Assembly (NCBI GenBank): GCA_964458655.1 | Contig: CAYWJT010000029.1 | Location: 1 to 32,822 of the forward strand | Length of the DNA: 32,822 bases | Reading direction: 5' to 3' | From: CAYWJT01 sp964458655 | Lineage (GTDB): Bacteria; Acidobacteriota; Aminicenantia; Aminicenantales; Saccharicenantaceae | Shown: positions 30,876 through 32,822 of the stretch, one piece after another | How positions within the stretch are numbered: position 1 is the first letter of the stretch | How the letters are laid out: every line of letters begins with the position of its first letter | The notes under the pieces: model-generated | Databases searched by the model: none | Told to the model about the DNA's origin: nothing | What the model saw: the letters and a program-made list of their open reading frames with translations, nothing else | Translations under genes and position numbers: made by a program

Positions 30876-32822
30876 ATTATCACTCCCTCCGGACACACAT
30901 TACCGTCAAGGGCGGCCAGTTCCGAGGCATTTAACAGGGTTTCACGAGATGTGCCAAGCAATCTTGCTGCCTCTTCGAGGATATGTGCCCAGGTACAGCG
31001 ATTCACAAAAAGCATCCCGGAGACATTAAGGGTTCCGCCGTGGTTGATATAGCCAAGTGCGCCAGTGCGGCCACTGCCGGTGTGAAGTGGCTGGAGCGTG
31101 CCAATCAGTACCTCGGGGTGGGTGTGCGTCACGAAGACGCGGGCCCGGACAGATTCGGGATAAAGCTCTTCACGTAGCGTCAACGGCGCCAAGTGAGCGC
31201 TTTCACCGTTGCTTCGTGGTCTGCGGAACCGTCCCGGCTCCAGCATATAGATGACAGAGTGAGGCACTTGTTTTTCCCTTAAACGTTCTGATGCCTTTAT
31301 CACTTCCTCCAACTGATAAGCCCCCACAGCGGTAAGTATAACCTGTTGCCGTGCCAGTTCATAACCGGCCCAGTCTAACCTCATGGCACCCTGCTCAAGA
31401 AGCCGTGTCGCCTCATCAATAGTGAAGAGGTCAGGTGTCACATCCATCTTGGGTATGACCAGCGTCCATATTTGTCCGTGGGTCTGATAAAGACTGCGCA
31501 TGACCGCCGCGGCGGTGTTGTAGTCCGGCATGAAAAGCACTCGTGATACGTCCGAGGGCTCACCAAGCATCGCCTCCGCCATCGATGGGTCCTGGTGCGA
31601 CCGCTCATTCTTGGCGTTCTCCCATGTATGCGAGGTAAGCACCAGCGGTATGGAAAGCCAGCCTGGGGGGCGACCAGCCTCGTTACACTCATCGCTGAAA
31701 ATGACCTCCTGTCGTATGACGCCGTGCATCTTGGTGCCGAAAGCCTCATAGGTGTGGATGAGATTGATGCCGCCTTTGTTGCCCAAGGCCGCTGCGGCTA
31801 CCGCTTCTTCATTGAGCGCGGTGATGACCGCACCGTGAATGTCCTCGGGAATACCAGGCTCCGGGTCGGTCACCCGGAATTTCAGACTCTCAAGGGTTTG
31901 TATCAAGCGGTTGGAACGCATTTCATCGGGATTTCCCACTCGGGGTCGAAGATGAGGATTAGCCTTAACCATAGCGAGGAACATGGCATCTGCGGCAGCC
32001 ATCGGAGACGTACGAGTCCATGTGGAGCGATTTTGGCGCTTTTCCGGCACAGGGCGGGAGACAGGAAGTGGAACCTGATCCAAATGCACTTCACGGTGTG
32101 CCAGGGCATGGTTCCGTTCCCGGGGACGATTGGAGCTTTTGTGCTTCTGTAACTTATTAATGACATCCTTTAGTTCCACAAGAGGCACCCAGAGCTTCCC
32201 GGCGCCATCATTAAAATGCCGGGCGGCAATGGGGTCGACGTGTGGATTAGACATCAGGGGAAGGTTGTGGGCGAGGTTGGTTCCCTCGCCATAAAAACCT
32301 GCGCCCTTTGGCGCTACGGCAATGCCGTAGGGCAGGGGTATCGGGTAGGATTTTTTGCCAGACTGCATGGCCTGAATAACGGCCTCCAGCCGGCACTCCA
32401 TCTCAAAGATAGCCCAGGCAAAGGCGGCCGGATCCCTTCCGTCAAAGACGATGGGGTCAAAACAGTTAAGCCTTAGGTGTTCAACAAACCAGCCGACTCC
32501 TCCCTCTCCCTGCTGAGAGATAGTCGTTCTCTGGTCGATACGCCGACCATTCTTAATCATGATAGGGGTTACCAGACCACAGTCCTCGGCTCTCCACCAT
32601 CGCGGCACCCAGTCGCTGCCCCGCTGTTCCTCAAAAGCCCCGTCACTGAGGAATACGACCAGTCGCTCGCCGGGCAGCGGCATATGCACGTACTGAAGCT
32701 CGGCGAAACCCAGATAGCCACCTTCGGATATGCCGCCGGCAGTATGCACATTGACATGGCTGCCGAGGGGGGAATCCTGCTTGCCATCGTCGCGGAGCCG
32801 GTAAGAGTAGAAATCCCTTACG
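30872..32822 (-). CDS. Phosphoketolase-like TPP enzyme, N-terminus beyond the window
   Basis: 649 codons are present and the frame runs open off the right edge, so the true start is missing (full phosphoketolases are about 790-820 residues). HVNVHTAGGISEGGYLGFAE, WRAEDCGLVTPIMIKNGRRID and GNPDEMRSNRL are phosphoketolase (XFP) segments, as are NEEAVAAAALGNKGG, HTYEAFG, SHQDPS and PSDVSRVLFMPDYNTAAAV. Phosphoketolases split xylulose 5-phosphate or fructose 6-phosphate with phosphate into acetyl phosphate and an aldose phosphate. Differences from the classic enzyme: the usual GRHG is GNKGG, and the loop DHNGFSHQDP reads AKNERSHQDP. Substrate range may therefore differ. It is translationally coupled to glgP and shares its low GC. 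Confidence 0.85.
   Translation of the reverse strand, partial: VRDFYSYRLRDDGKQDSPLGSHVNVHTAGGISEGGYLGFAELQYVHMPLPGERLVVFLSDGAFEEQRGSDWVPRWWRAEDCGLVTPIMIKNGRRIDQRTTISQQGEGGVGWFVEHLRLNCFDPIVFDGRDPAAFAWAIFEMECRLEAVIQAMQSGKKSYPIPLPYGIAVAPKGAGFYGEGTNLAHNLPLMSNPHVDPIAARHFNDGAGKLWVPLVELKDVINKLQKHKSSNRPRERNHALAHREVHLDQVPLPVSRPVPEKRQNRSTWTRTSPMAAADAMFLAMVKANPHLRPRVGNPDEMRSNRLIQTLESLKFRVTDPEPGIPEDIHGAVITALNEEAVAAAALGNKGGINLIHTYEAFGTKMHGVIRQEVIFSDECNEAGRPPGWLSIPLVLTSHTWENAKNERSHQDPSMAEAMLGEPSDVSRVLFMPDYNTAAAVMRSLYQTHGQIWTLVIPKMDVTPDLFTIDEATRLLEQGAMRLDWAGYELARQQVILTAVGAYQLEEVIKASERLREKQVPHSVIYMLEPGRFRRPRSNGESAHLAPLTLREELYPESVRARVFVTHTHPEVLIGTLQPLHTGSGRTGALGYINHGGTLNVSGMLFVNRCTWAHILEEAARLLGTSRETLLNASELAALDGNVCPEGVII

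Overview
The window is high-GC bacterial chromosomal DNA. Its gene content points to Acidobacteriota in the broad sense, most likely an Aminicenantes-type lineage. The indicators are two GWxTD-domain proteins, a sulfatase-fold protein fused to TPRs, an acidobacterial-type VWFA-related protein, a TonB-dependent receptor with an N-terminal carboxypeptidase-regulatory-like domain, and several lipoprotein or TPR proteins. This is inferred from family membership only; no 16S rRNA gene is present.

Layout. 1-1060 (-): partial outer-membrane-type protein. 1299-2842 (+): NCS1-type transporter translationally coupled to a 60-aa two-helix membrane protein. 2880-6166 (-): nitroreductase and a secreted GH78 alpha-L-rhamnosidase. 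6687-6762 (+): tRNA-Ala(GGC) with its own promoter. 6784-10240 (-): small membrane protein and a coupled pair of GWxTD proteins. 10362-15283 (+): sulfatase-fold/TPR lipoprotein, then a VWFA-related protein interrupted by one in-frame amber codon. 15557-18619 (+): TonB-dependent receptor with a long, AT-rich, repeat-filled control region and a strong terminator. 18737-19702 (-): TPR protein. 20096-20983 (+): patatin-like phospholipase. 21200-22228 (-): class II aldolase. 22621-23892 (+): LarA lactate racemase. 23907-24995 (-): GNAT acetyltransferase. 25365-26021 (+): coiled-coil lipoprotein with a C-terminal membrane helix. 26050-28730 (-): M24 peptidase and POT peptide transporter. 28881-32822 (-): glycogen phosphorylase and a partial phosphoketolase-like enzyme, translationally coupled and of visibly lower GC.

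How the genes fit together. The central block (about 6.8-19.7 kb) encodes envelope proteins: exported or lipid-anchored GWxTD, TPR, VWFA-like and sulfatase-fold proteins plus a TonB-dependent receptor, consistent with a saprophyte that handles polymers and peptides at its surface. The rhamnosidase, POT transporter and M24 peptidase suit carbohydrate and peptide scavenging. GlgP, phosphoketolase-like enzyme, aldolase and LarA suit fermentative central metabolism. No CRISPR array, insertion sequence, prophage or defence system was recognised.

The most notable signals are the regulatory region at 15.27-15.55 kb (four alternating TCCAA/TTGGA half-sites, a perfect 21-bp tandem repeat, an orphan Shine-Dalgarno and stacked hairpins), the amber codon at 14765, the base-composition break at about 28.88 kb, and the altered active-site loop of the phosphoketolase-like protein. 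All functional statements come from reading translations by eye; no database search was run.
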